Below, piece after piece: positions 1 through 5,447 of a stretch of DNA of 6,444 nt. Source of the stretch: an uncultured Oscillospiraceae bacterium. Its GTDB lineage: Bacteria > Bacillota > Clostridia > Oscillospirales > Oscillospiraceae. The notes under the pieces are model-generated. The model was given only the letters and a program-made list of their open reading frames with translations, was not told where the DNA came from and made no database searches. The DNA is taken from contig CAUFAM010000067.1 in assembly GCA_959022875.1 (NCBI GenBank), forward strand, positions 1 through 6,444, written 5' to 3'. Position 1 is the first letter of the stretch. Each line of letters starts with the position of its first letter. A program made the translations under genes and the position numbers.

Positions 1-1679
1 GAAATTTGGTGATTGAAAAGTGGGGGCGGAATGGCACAAGCACTGCCCCCCTGGAGGGCGTCAAATTTGAGATCAAGTACGCTAACGGGCAGTATGTGGA
101 CGCCGCCGGGGGCACCCTGTCCTCCAACGGGCTCTACTACACCGACTCCACAGGGAAGATCACCCTGTCCGGGATCACCGGCACCGTCATCGTCACGGAA
201 CTGGAGAGCGTGTCAGGGTACACTATCGACCCGGACAGCCAGAGCCAGACCGTCACCATCAACCCCAACGACACCCAGATCCTCCGGTTTTATAACGATG
301 CCGTGGGTGGCGTCGAGCTGCTGAAGGTCAGCTCCGCCGACAAATCCCAGCGGCTCTCCGGCGTGTCCTTTGAAATCCGCCGGGTGTCGGATGACGCTCT
401 GGTGGACACCGTGACCACCGACAAGAACGGCCGGGTGTTCCTGCCCCTGGAGGACGGGGCCTACTACGCCGTAGAGGTCGAGAGCGCGGAGGGCTTCAAG
501 CTGGACGATACCCCCGTATACTTCACGGTGGAGAACGGTAAAACCACCTCCCTCCGGGTGGAAAACGAGGCCGTCAGCGGCATTCTAATCCACAAGACCT
601 CCAGCGCCACCGGCGAGGGCATCTATGGCGTGACGTTCCTGCTTTACGACAGCACCAATACCCCCATCGGGCAGTACACTTCGGACAACGAGGGATATGT
701 CTGGATCGAGGATTTGCCCGCCGGCCGCTACTATCTGCGGGAGCTGGAGAATGAGGGCTATGTCCTGGACACAGAGAAAAAGACCGTCTATGTGAAGTCC
801 GGGGAGACCACCGAGATCGAATGGCAGAATACTCCCATCCTGGGACAAATCCAGATCATCAAGAAATCCGCCAACGACAACCCCATCAACGGCCTGTCTG
901 CCGGGACTCTCCTGGAGGGAGCTACGTTTGAAATCTACGACAAGGCCGGGAACGTGGTAGACACCATCCGCTCTGACAGCCGGGGCCGGGCCGTGTCCAA
1001 GCTGCTCCCCCTGGGCCGCTATACCGTCCGGGAGACCGTATCGCCGGATTATTACGCTATCAACCCCGCCGTGATGAACGCCTACCTGGAGTATGAGGGG
1101 CAGATCGTCACCTTTGAGGTGGAGAACGACAGCGTTTCCACCGGCGTCAATATCAAAAAGACCGGCCCCACCCAGGTTGTCTCCGGCCAGCCCATCCAGT
1201 ACACCCTCACCGGCATTGGCAATACTTCCACTGTTCCCCTTACCTCGTACTACTGGAGGGACGCGCTGCCTGCCCAGGTGACTTTGACCCGGATCGTCAC
1301 CGGCACCTACAACCAGCAGCTCGCCTACAAGATCGTCTATAAGACCAATCTCTCCGGCGACACATATCTAACCCTGGCCGACAACCTCTCCACCACACAG
1401 AACTATGTGCTGGACGCCTCACCCACCGCCCTAGGCCTTGCCGCCAACGAAAAGGTGACGGAGTTCATGGTGGTGTTCGGCCAGGTCAAGGCGGGCTTTG
1501 CCCAGGTGGAGACGCCCTATGTCCATGGAACCGTCGCCCAGGGACTTGCCAACAATTCCAGTTTCGTCAATGTAGCCGACGTGGGCGGGCTCTACAACGG
1601 CCAGTGGATCATGGGGGTGTCCCGCTGGGTGACTTCCGTGTATGCCAAGCCGGAGCCCCTGCCCCGGACGGGTTATTAA
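1..1679 (+). CDS. SpaA-like multi-CnaB-domain surface adhesin, 3' part (5' end outside window)
   Basis: The frame is open at the left edge and reads 557 codons from the first possible start (TTG at 6), which is probably not the true start because the first domain begins immediately. At least four CnaB/prealbumin-like domains follow one another at about residues 1-98, 99-188, 189-276 and 277-375. Each shows the intramolecular isopeptide pattern: Lys in the first strand (VIEKW, LLKVS, LIHKTS, IIKKS), a Glu in the xxxE strand (VTELES, AVEVES, LRELEN, VRETVS) and an Asn near the end (FYNDAV, VENEAV, EWQNTP, VENDSV). A different C-terminal domain (about 376-545) resembles DUF11/SpaA tail domains. 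The protein ends in PLPRTGY, a sortase-like LPxTG motif, but with no following membrane anchor or basic tail. The likely role is a cell-surface adhesin aiding donor-recipient contact. Its position just before virD4 fits the Tn1549-type layout. The signal peptide is not in the window. Confidence 0.88.
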   Translation, partial: NLVIEKWGRNGTSTAPLEGVKFEIKYANGQYVDAAGGTLSSNGLYYTDSTGKITLSGITGTVIVTELESVSGYTIDPDSQSQTVTINPNDTQILRFYNDAVGGVELLKVSSADKSQRLSGVSFEIRRVSDDALVDTVTTDKNGRVFLPLEDGAYYAVEVESAEGFKLDDTPVYFTVENGKTTSLRVENEAVSGILIHKTSSATGEGIYGVTFLLYDSTNTPIGQYTSDNEGYVWIEDLPAGRYYLRELENEGYVLDTEKKTVYVKSGETTEIEWQNTPILGQIQIIKKSANDNPINGLSAGTLLEGATFEIYDKAGNVVDTIRSDSRGRAVSKLLPLGRYTVRETVSPDYYAINPAVMNAYLEYEGQIVTFEVENDSVSTGVNIKKTGPTQVVSGQPIQYTLTGIGNTSTVPLTSYYWRDALPAQVTLTRIVTGTYNQQLAYKIVYKTNLSGDTYLTLADNLSTTQNYVLDASPTALGLAANEKVTEFMVVFGQVKAGFAQVETPYVHGTVAQGLANNSSFVNVADVGGLYNGQWIMGVSRWVTSVYAKPEPLPRTGY

Positions 1680-1722
1680 ATCTCACCGTGAGACGCATTT
1701 CGACAGCAGGTGAGACCGGCCA
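1680..1722 (+). promoter_or_regulatory. virD4 leader with SD and possible SD-sequestering pairing
   Basis: This 43-nt gap holds the SD AGGTGAG (1708-1714), 8 nt before the virD4 ATG. TCTCACC at 1681-1687 is an exact 7-nt complement of GGTGAGA at 1709-1715, which covers the SD. The same TCTCAC also faces GTGAGA at 1688-1693, so two alternative pairings exist. Any switch function is inference. No promoter is visible here. Confidence 0.4.
1684..1697 (+). repeat. 14-nt intergenic motif CACCGTGAGACGCA, copy 1
   Basis: The sequence CACCGTGAGACGCA lies in the gap before virD4 and recurs exactly at 4062-4075, in the gap before the virB6-like gene. Both copies lie between genes and upstream of a T4SS gene's ribosome binding site. 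Flanking bases also partly agree (T/C before; TTT versus AAT after). The function is unknown. Confidence 0.7.
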
Positions 1723-3471
1723 ATGAAACCACGACCTCACACCAGCGGCGTTCTCCCCTGGGTGCTGCTGGCCGTCCCCGTCCTCTATCTGGCGGCGCTC
1801 CTGGCCTCCGGTTATGAGGACGGCATGACGGTGTTTGACCTCATGGGGCGTTTCAGCACTCTGCTGGAACGCCCCTTTGCCATCCGCTGGACGCCTCATA
1901 CCCCCAAATTTCTGCTGGGGGCCCTGGTGCTCTATGCCTTTTCCGTGGTGCTGTTCCAATCCACCCGGCAGAACCGGCGGCCCGGTGAGGAACACGGCTC
2001 CGCCCGCTGGGGCGACGCCAAGCAGCTTTGCCGCAAATACCAGGACAAAAACCCGGAGAACAACGTCATCCTCACCCAGCATATCCGCATGAGCCTGAAC
2101 AGCCGGAAACACCAGCGGAACCTCTTGCAGATCGTGGTGGGCGGCAGCGGCTCCGGCAAGACCCGGTATGTGGTCAAGCCCAACGTCTACCTCGCCAACG
2201 CCTCCTATGTCTGCACCGATCCTAAAGGAGAACTGGCCCGGAACACCATCCCCCTGCTACTCCGCAAGGGATATGTGGTCAAAGTGTTTGACCTGGTGGA
2301 TCTGGAACGCTCCGATTGCTACAACCCATTCCGCTATATCCGCAGCGACGCCGACGTGCTGAAGCTCATCAGCAACTTTATCCGCAACACCACCCCCAAG
2401 AACGCCCACTCCAACGACCCGTTTTGGGAGAAAAGTGAGACAGCCCTGGACTGCGCCCTCATGCTGTACCTGCTCCATGAGGCGCCCCCGGAGGAGCAGA
2501 CCATGGAAATGATGCTCACCATGCTGGAGTACGGCGCGGCCAAGGAGGGGGACGGGGACTACCAATCCCCCCTGGACCTACTGTTCGAGGGGTTGGCCGA
2601 GGAGGACCCCAACCACATCGCCCTGCGGCAGTACCGGGTATTCAAACAGGCCCCCAGCGAGACGGCCATGAGCATCCTTATTACCGCCTCCGTCCGCCTG
2701 GCCCCGTTCACTTTGCCAGAGGTCCAGCGGATCACCGCAACGGACAACATGGAGCTGGAGAAGCTGGGGGAACGCAAGCAGGCCATCTTCTGCATCATCC
2801 CGGACAGCAACGACGTCTCGCTCAATTTCCTGGTGGGGATGCTCTACACCCAGGCATTTCAAGAGCTTTACTATCAGGCGGACAAGGTGCATGGCGGAAG
2901 TCTGCCCGTCCCTGTCCGGCTCATGTTCGACGAGTTCGCAAATGTCGCCCTGCCAGATGGATACGTCCGGCTCCAGGCCACTATGCGCTCCCGGAATGTG
3001 ATGGCAACTATCATTCTGCAAAATATCTCCCAGCTCAAAGAGCTTTTCAAGGATTCCTGGGAGGGCATCATCGGGAACGCGGACGCCTTCATCTACCTGG
3101 GCGGCAACGAACAGAGCACCCACAAGTATGTGTCCGAGCTGCTGGGTAAGGAGACCATCGAGACGCGCACCTCCAGCCAGAGCAGGGGGCGCAACGGCTC
3201 CTACTCCCAAAATTTCCAGCAGGCGGGCCGGGAGCTAATGACGCCGGACGAGGTGCGGATGCTGGACAACCGCTATGCCCTTGTCCTGGTGCGGGGCGAG
3301 GCCCCGGTCATCGACGAGAAATACGATCTCATGCGCCACCCCAATATCAAGCTGACCGGGGACGGCGGGGCCACCCCCTATATCCACGCCAGCCGGTGCC
3401 TTTACAGCGCCGGCGACCTGGATTTCACCTTTACCTCTTTAGACGAGGTAGAGATCATTGACGAATTATAA
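1723..3471 (+). CDS. virD4: VirD4/TraG-type conjugal transfer coupling ATPase (CD1115-like family)
   Basis: This complete 582-residue protein is the coupling protein that should bring the relaxase-DNA complex to the secretion channel and drive transfer by ATP hydrolysis at the membrane. Two N-terminal membrane segments are visible (about residues 9-30 and 63-80), followed by a cytoplasmic TraG/TraD domain. The Walker A motif GGSGSGKT ends at K146-T147. The family motif TDPKGEL follows at about 165-171, and Walker B LMFDEFAN has D403-E404. Further on come the QNISQLKELF stretch and GGNEQST near residues 463-469, typical of VirD4-like proteins. Length fits the CD1115-like family (about 580-600). 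The ATG at 1723 has SD AGGTGAG 8 nt upstream; it lies 43 nt after the adhesin gene and 15 nt before the next gene, so cotranscription is likely. All key motifs look intact. Confidence 0.95.
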   Translation: MKPRPHTSGVLPWVLLAVPVLYLAALLASGYEDGMTVFDLMGRFSTLLERPFAIRWTPHTPKFLLGALVLYAFSVVLFQSTRQNRRPGEEHGSARWGDAKQLCRKYQDKNPENNVILTQHIRMSLNSRKHQRNLLQIVVGGSGSGKTRYVVKPNVYLANASYVCTDPKGELARNTIPLLLRKGYVVKVFDLVDLERSDCYNPFRYIRSDADVLKLISNFIRNTTPKNAHSNDPFWEKSETALDCALMLYLLHEAPPEEQTMEMMLTMLEYGAAKEGDGDYQSPLDLLFEGLAEEDPNHIALRQYRVFKQAPSETAMSILITASVRLAPFTLPEVQRITATDNMELEKLGERKQAIFCIIPDSNDVSLNFLVGMLYTQAFQELYYQADKVHGGSLPVPVRLMFDEFANVALPDGYVRLQATMRSRNVMATIILQNISQLKELFKDSWEGIIGNADAFIYLGGNEQSTHKYVSELLGKETIETRTSSQSRGRNGSYSQNFQQAGRELMTPDEVRMLDNRYALVLVRGEAPVIDEKYDLMRHPNIKLTGDGGATPYIHASRCLYSAGDLDFTFTSLDEVEIIDEL

Positions 3472-3476
3472 GGAGG
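3470..3476 (+). promoter_or_regulatory. Shine-Dalgarno AAGGAGG for the VirB2-like gene
   Basis: AAGGAGG overlaps the virD4 stop codon (TAA 3469-3471) and lies 10 nt before the ATG at 3487. It selects this start over the in-frame ATG at 3529, and its overlap with the stop suggests translational coupling to virD4. Confidence 0.75.
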
Positions 3477-3486
3477 AATTTGGAAC

Positions 3487-3828
3487 ATGAAAAGACCCGT
3501 ATCTGGCCAAAAACGGGGGCGGAGCGCCATGCGCTTTTGGGCAACACTGGTGATCGCCCTCTCTGTGCTCACCGTTCCGGCCCTGGCCGCCCCCAGCGGT
3601 AGCGGCGGCGGGAGCGATCCGCTGACCATCGTAAACAATCTGTCGGATTTTATCTTCTCCATCATCCGGGTACTGGGCATCATCATTCTGGGCTGGGGCG
3701 TGGTGCAGGTGGGCATGTCCATCCAATCCCACGATGCCAGCCAGCGCACCCAGGGCTTTCTTTGTCTGTTCGGCGGCTTGATGATTGCCTTTGCCAAGGA
3801 GATTCTGACCGCCATCGGGGTAGTATGA
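3487..3828 (+). CDS. VirB2-pilin-like / Maff2-position small membrane protein
   Basis: This is a 113-residue protein. Residues 1-35 look like a signal peptide: a basic n-region (K2, R3, K9, R10, R12, R16), a hydrophobic core at 17-30 and an ALA-AP type cleavage region near 32-36. A Gly/Ser-rich linker (37-43) follows, then two membrane segments (about 55-77 and 90-110) separated by a short polar loop containing HDASQRT. Signal peptide plus two helices, with a mature chain of roughly 78 residues, is the plan of VirB2/TrbC conjugative pilins. In Tn1549-like elements the slot between virD4 and virB6 is held by small Maff2-type membrane proteins of similar topology. I infer a pilin-like or channel-associated role from topology and position, not from a specific motif. 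The stop overlaps the next start (ATGA, 3825-3828). Confidence 0.8.
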   Translation: MKRPVSGQKRGRSAMRFWATLVIALSVLTVPALAAPSGSGGGSDPLTIVNNLSDFIFSIIRVLGIIILGWGVVQVGMSIQSHDASQRTQGFLCLFGGLMIAFAKEILTAIGVV

Positions 3829-4037
3829 CGGAGCGGAAATACAACCGCATCCTCTGGTGCGACCTGACACCCAACGGGTGGAGCGTGTGCTTTGAAACCC
3901 CAAACGGAGCCCTGTTCAACCGGCTCTACATCGGGTACAGCAAGACCGAGGCCATGCGGAGGGCACGGACGGAACGGCCCTGGGACGACAACATTGTAAA
4001 TCAGCCACCGCCCCGGCCCCGCCGACACAGACGATAA
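3825..4037 (+). CDS. Conserved-position small basic protein of unknown function
   Basis: This 70-residue protein starts with MTERKYNRILWCDLTPNG. I do not recognise its family. It appears soluble, with no signal peptide or membrane segment. Aromatic residues and a WSVCFETPNG stretch suggest a small beta-rich fold, followed by a helix (KTEAMRRARTERPW) and a basic proline/arginine tail (PPPRPRRHRR). The ATG overlaps the stop of the pilin-like gene as ATGA, a typical translational-coupling arrangement, which supports this start over an in-frame GTG-type start at 3762 buried inside the upstream gene. There is only a weak GGGG tract at 3817-3820 as a ribosome site. By position it may be a T4SS accessory or a nucleic-acid-binding regulator, but that is a guess from charge and context. 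Confidence 0.75.
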   Translation: MTERKYNRILWCDLTPNGWSVCFETPNGALFNRLYIGYSKTEAMRRARTERPWDDNIVNQPPPRPRRHRR

Positions 4038-4044
4038 TGAAAAA

Positions 4045-4085
4045 GAGGGGGATTTGTGTCCCACCGTGAGACGCAAATCCCCCTT
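4045..4085 (+). promoter_or_regulatory. Strong hairpin between the small basic gene and the virB6-like gene
   Basis: GGGGGATTTGTGTC (4047-4060) pairs with GACGCAAATCCCCC (4070-4083): 13 Watson-Crick pairs and one G-U. One more A-T and one G-U pair extend it to 16 bp, around a 9-nt loop CCACCGTGA. It starts 7 nt after the stop codon at 4035-4037 and ends 6 nt before the next ribosome site. The bases after it (CTGCC) are not a T-tract, so it is not a clear intrinsic terminator. It is more likely an mRNA processing, stability, attenuation or protein-binding element. The shared 14-nt motif lies in the loop and 3' arm. Confidence 0.75.
4062..4075 (+). repeat. 14-nt intergenic motif CACCGTGAGACGCA, copy 2
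   Basis: This is an exact match to 1684-1697. Here the motif spans most of the loop and the start of the 3' arm of the hairpin at 4045-4085, about 20 nt before the virB6 ribosome site. Confidence 0.7.
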
Positions 4086-4091
4086 CTGCCT

Positions 4092-4108
4092 GGAGGTGAT
4101 TTGCTATC
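4092..4108 (+). promoter_or_regulatory. Ribosome site GGAGGTGA followed by an ATC where a start codon is expected
   Basis: GGAGG (4092-4096) is followed by exactly 9 nt (TGATTTGCT) and then ATC (4106) in the virB6-like frame. An in-frame TGA at 4097-4099 excludes any start further upstream. The nearest standard in-frame start, GTG at 4124, lies 27 nt beyond GGAGG, too far for normal use. Compare the identical geometry at 5432-5447. Confidence 0.6.
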
Positions 4109-4945
4109 AGTGACAACTGGATCGTGGGGCTGCTGGAAAACGCCCTGTCTGGCTGGAACAGCAAGCTGGCTGAGATATGGACCCTGCTCGCTCAAACCCC
4201 GGAGACGTTCAAGGGCGGGGATATATGGCGCGTCATTACCGGCGTCAATAACGCCCTGGTGGGGATCGGTTACGGCCTGCTGGTCCTGTTCTTTGCTATC
4301 GGCATCTTTCAGAGCGCCGCCAGTTTCCGGGACTTCCAGCGCCCGGAATTTGCCCTGCGCCATTTTATCCGCTTTATCATCGCAAAGGTGGCCGTGGGGA
4401 GCTGCATGGAGCTGATGACTGCCATCTTCAATATCTGCGGTGGGATCATCAATACTGTCATGGGCGGCGTGAGCTCCTCCATCTCCACGGCGGCCACCCT
4501 GCCCACGGAGATTGTTACCGCCATCGAGAGCCTGGGCCTTCTGGAGAGCATTCCCCTCTGGCTGGTGTCTTTCCTGGGCTCCCTGGTCATCACGGTTTTG
4601 TCTTTCGTTCTGCTTTTGACGGTCTACGGGAGGTTTTTCCGCCTATACCTGTTCACCGCCCTGGCGCCTCTGCCCCTGGCCTCGTTTGCGGGAGAGGGCA
4701 CCTCTGCCAGCGGCAAGCAGTTTATCAAATCCTACATCGGTGTGTGCATGGAGGGGGCGGTGGTGGTGCTGGCCTGCATCATCTACTCCGCGTTCCTCTC
4801 CAGCAGCACCCCGGCGGCGGACGCCACCCTGGGCGCCGCTACCATGGTCTGGCAGTATGTCGGCCAGATGGTATTCAATATGCTGATCCTCACCGGCCTG
4901 GTGCGCGGCTCCGACCGCATCATCAAGGAGATGTTAGGCTTATAA
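4106..4945 (+). CDS. virB6: VirB6/TrbL-like conjugal transfer membrane protein (CD1112-like family)
   Basis: The protein has 279 residues if counted from ATC 4106, or 273 from GTG 4124. It is a polytopic inner-membrane component expected to form part of the DNA translocation channel. About five or six hydrophobic segments are visible (from ATC 4106): about 49-70, 88-120 (long, with Gly/Asn near its end), 148-180, 184-200, 211-233 and 250-265. A soluble amphipathic N-terminus with SDNWIVGLLENAL comes first. Length and its place after a Maff2/VirB2-like gene fit the CD1112-like family. The start is unusual: the good ribosome site points to ATC, giving an ISDNW... N-terminus, while annotation software will probably choose GTG 4124. 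The gene ends 3 nt before a perfect palindrome at 4949-4984 and faces a convergent minus-strand gene. Confidence 0.87.
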   Translation: MSDNWIVGLLENALSGWNSKLAEIWTLLAQTPETFKGGDIWRVITGVNNALVGIGYGLLVLFFAIGIFQSAASFRDFQRPEFALRHFIRFIIAKVAVGSCMELMTAIFNICGGIINTVMGGVSSSISTAATLPTEIVTAIESLGLLESIPLWLVSFLGSLVITVLSFVLLLTVYGRFFRLYLFTALAPLPLASFAGEGTSASGKQFIKSYIGVCMEGAVVVLACIIYSAFLSSSTPAADATLGAATMVWQYVGQMVFNMLILTGLVRGSDRIIKEMLGL

Positions 4946-4948
4946 ATG

Positions 4949-4984
4949 CAGGAGGGGGCGGGCCCGCGGGCCCGCCCCCTCCTG
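4949..4984. terminator. Perfect 36-bp palindrome between convergent genes, probable bidirectional terminator-like hairpin
   Basis: CAGGAGGGGGCGGGCCCG (4949-4966) is followed at once by its exact reverse complement (4967-4984), an 18-bp inverted repeat with no spacer, made almost wholly of G and C. It sits 3 nt after the virB6 stop and 10 nt before the minus-strand gene's stop, as expected for a shared terminator. The downstream bases are only weakly T-rich on either strand (TGTGTTTC on plus; TGCATTTA on minus), so termination efficiency is uncertain. Confidence 0.7.
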
Positions 4985-4994
4985 TGTTTCCGGC

Positions 4995-5330
4995 TCAGTC
5001 ATCATAGTGGATAGGGATATACTGCCCATCCTCCGTGATCTCGTACATGGGACGGGCGGTTGCCAGCAGATAGCCCCGCGCCGCCCGTTCCTCCTGACGC
5101 CAGCGGATGATCTTCAGCGCCCACCGCAGGACGGCGTACAAAATCAGCGCCGCCAGAATGAGCAGGTATTTGGTGTGCTCCGCCTCCACCCACGCAGGCG
5201 CAACCGTCTTAACGATCATCACATACAGCACCGCCGGGAGCAGGTGGATCTTCGCCAGGAGGGTCCCGGCCAGGCCCACCACGAACAGGGCGCCCCAGAA
5301 TTGCGCGAACAGGATCAGCAGCTCCAACAT
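4995..5330 (-). CDS. Small three-helix membrane protein of unknown function, antisense within the T4SS operon
   Basis: This is a 111-residue protein starting MLELLILFAQFWGALF. Three hydrophobic segments are visible at about residues 2-24, 27-46 and 52-73. A basic/charged stretch (RWRQEERAAR) follows, then a soluble tail ending in an acidic, aromatic HYDD end. The positive charge after helix 3 suggests a cytoplasmic C-terminus. I recognise no family. The ATG at 5330 is chosen because AAGGAGGG (5345-5338 on the minus strand) lies 7 nt upstream; a longer in-frame start at 5372 would place this ribosome site inside the gene. A near-consensus minus-strand promoter precedes it (5415-5387). It is the only minus-strand gene and splits the virB6-prgI order. 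Possible roles, all guesses from context, are an entry-exclusion or immunity protein, a mating regulator, or cargo. Confidence 0.8.
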   Translation of the reverse strand: MLELLILFAQFWGALFVVGLAGTLLAKIHLLPAVLYVMIVKTVAPAWVEAEHTKYLLILAALILYAVLRWALKIIRWRQEERAARGYLLATARPMYEITEDGQYIPIHYDD

Positions 5331-5337
5331 ACAAAAG

Positions 5338-5345
5338 CCCTCCTT
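5338..5345 (-). promoter_or_regulatory. Shine-Dalgarno AAGGAGGG of the minus-strand membrane gene
   Basis: Read on the minus strand, AAGGAGGG lies 7 nt before the ATG at 5330. It fixes the start of the 111-residue protein. Confidence 0.8.
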
Positions 5346-5372
5346 GTCAAGTGTTTTCTTGAATTTTCGCAA
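5341..5372. repeat. Direct repeat copy A in the divergent intergenic region
   Basis: On the plus strand TCCTTGTCAA (5341-5350) and ATTTTCGCAA (5363-5372) are separated by 12 nt. Copy B at 5406-5425 has the same two 10-mers joined directly. Copy A overlaps the ribosome site of the minus-strand gene. Confidence 0.65.
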
Positions 5373-5386
5373 CTTTTCCTATCAAT

Positions 5387-5415
5387 ATTATCCCGCGTTT
5401 CAAAATCCTTGTCAA
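5387..5415 (-). promoter_or_regulatory. Sigma-A-type promoter for the minus-strand membrane gene
   Basis: On the minus strand a consensus -35 TTGACA (5415-5410) is followed by a 17-nt spacer and the -10 GATAAT (5392-5387), one mismatch from TATAAT. The start of transcription would be near 5380, leaving a leader of about 50 nt. No comparably good plus-strand promoter for prgI is visible in 5331-5444. Confidence 0.75.
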
Positions 5416-5425
5416 ATTTTCGCAA
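5406..5425. repeat. Direct repeat copy B in the divergent intergenic region
   Basis: The plus-strand sequence TCCTTGTCAA then ATTTTCGCAA matches the two halves of copy A (5341-5372) without its 12-nt insert. It covers the -35 box of the minus-strand promoter, so it could be an operator site for a repressor that also touches copy A. That use is inference. Confidence 0.65.
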
Positions 5426-5431
5426 GAATAT

Positions 5432-5447
5432 GAGGTGATTTTTTATC
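5432..5447 (+). promoter_or_regulatory. Ribosome site GAGGTGA followed by an ATC where the prgI start is expected
   Basis: GAGG (5432-5435) is followed by 9 nt (TGATTTTTT) and ATC (5445), which begins the recognisable PrgI reading frame. In-frame TGA at 5436-5438 excludes upstream starts. The first standard in-frame start is the GTG at 5529, 28 codons into the conserved N-terminus. Confidence 0.6.

Noticed and set aside
1609..2112. Minus-strand open frame across the adhesin-virD4 junction
   Set aside because: Overlaps two well-supported plus-strand genes; no promoter or ribosome site seen.
2578..3210. Minus-strand open frame of 210 codons inside virD4
   Set aside because: It lies opposite a fully motif-bearing virD4 gene; high-GC codon bias commonly opens such antisense frames. 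No recognisable domain or ribosome site.
3402..4076. Minus-strand open frame of 224 codons across the pilin-like and small basic genes
   Set aside because: It spans two coupled plus-strand genes and their hairpin and has low-complexity, non-family-like composition. Taken as a shadow.
4045..4090. Hairpin at 4045-4085 as a classical intrinsic terminator
   Set aside because: The stem is followed by TTCTGCC rather than a T-tract, and the next gene continues in the same direction.
4056..4415. Plus-strand 119-codon frame overlapping the start of virB6
   Set aside because: It starts inside the hairpin without a ribosome site and is out of frame with the membrane-protein sequence.
5331..5372. Longer form of the minus-strand membrane protein starting at 5372 (125 residues)
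   Set aside because: AAGGAGGG lies 7 nt before the internal ATG at 5330, and the extra 14 residues would be translated from leader sequence.
5430..5447. Read-through of TGA (ATG AGG TGA TTT TTT ATC) as a recoded start of prgI
   Set aside because: The TGA is part of the ribosome site, virB6 has the same TGA without any upstream in-frame start, and other genes in the window use TGA as a normal stop.
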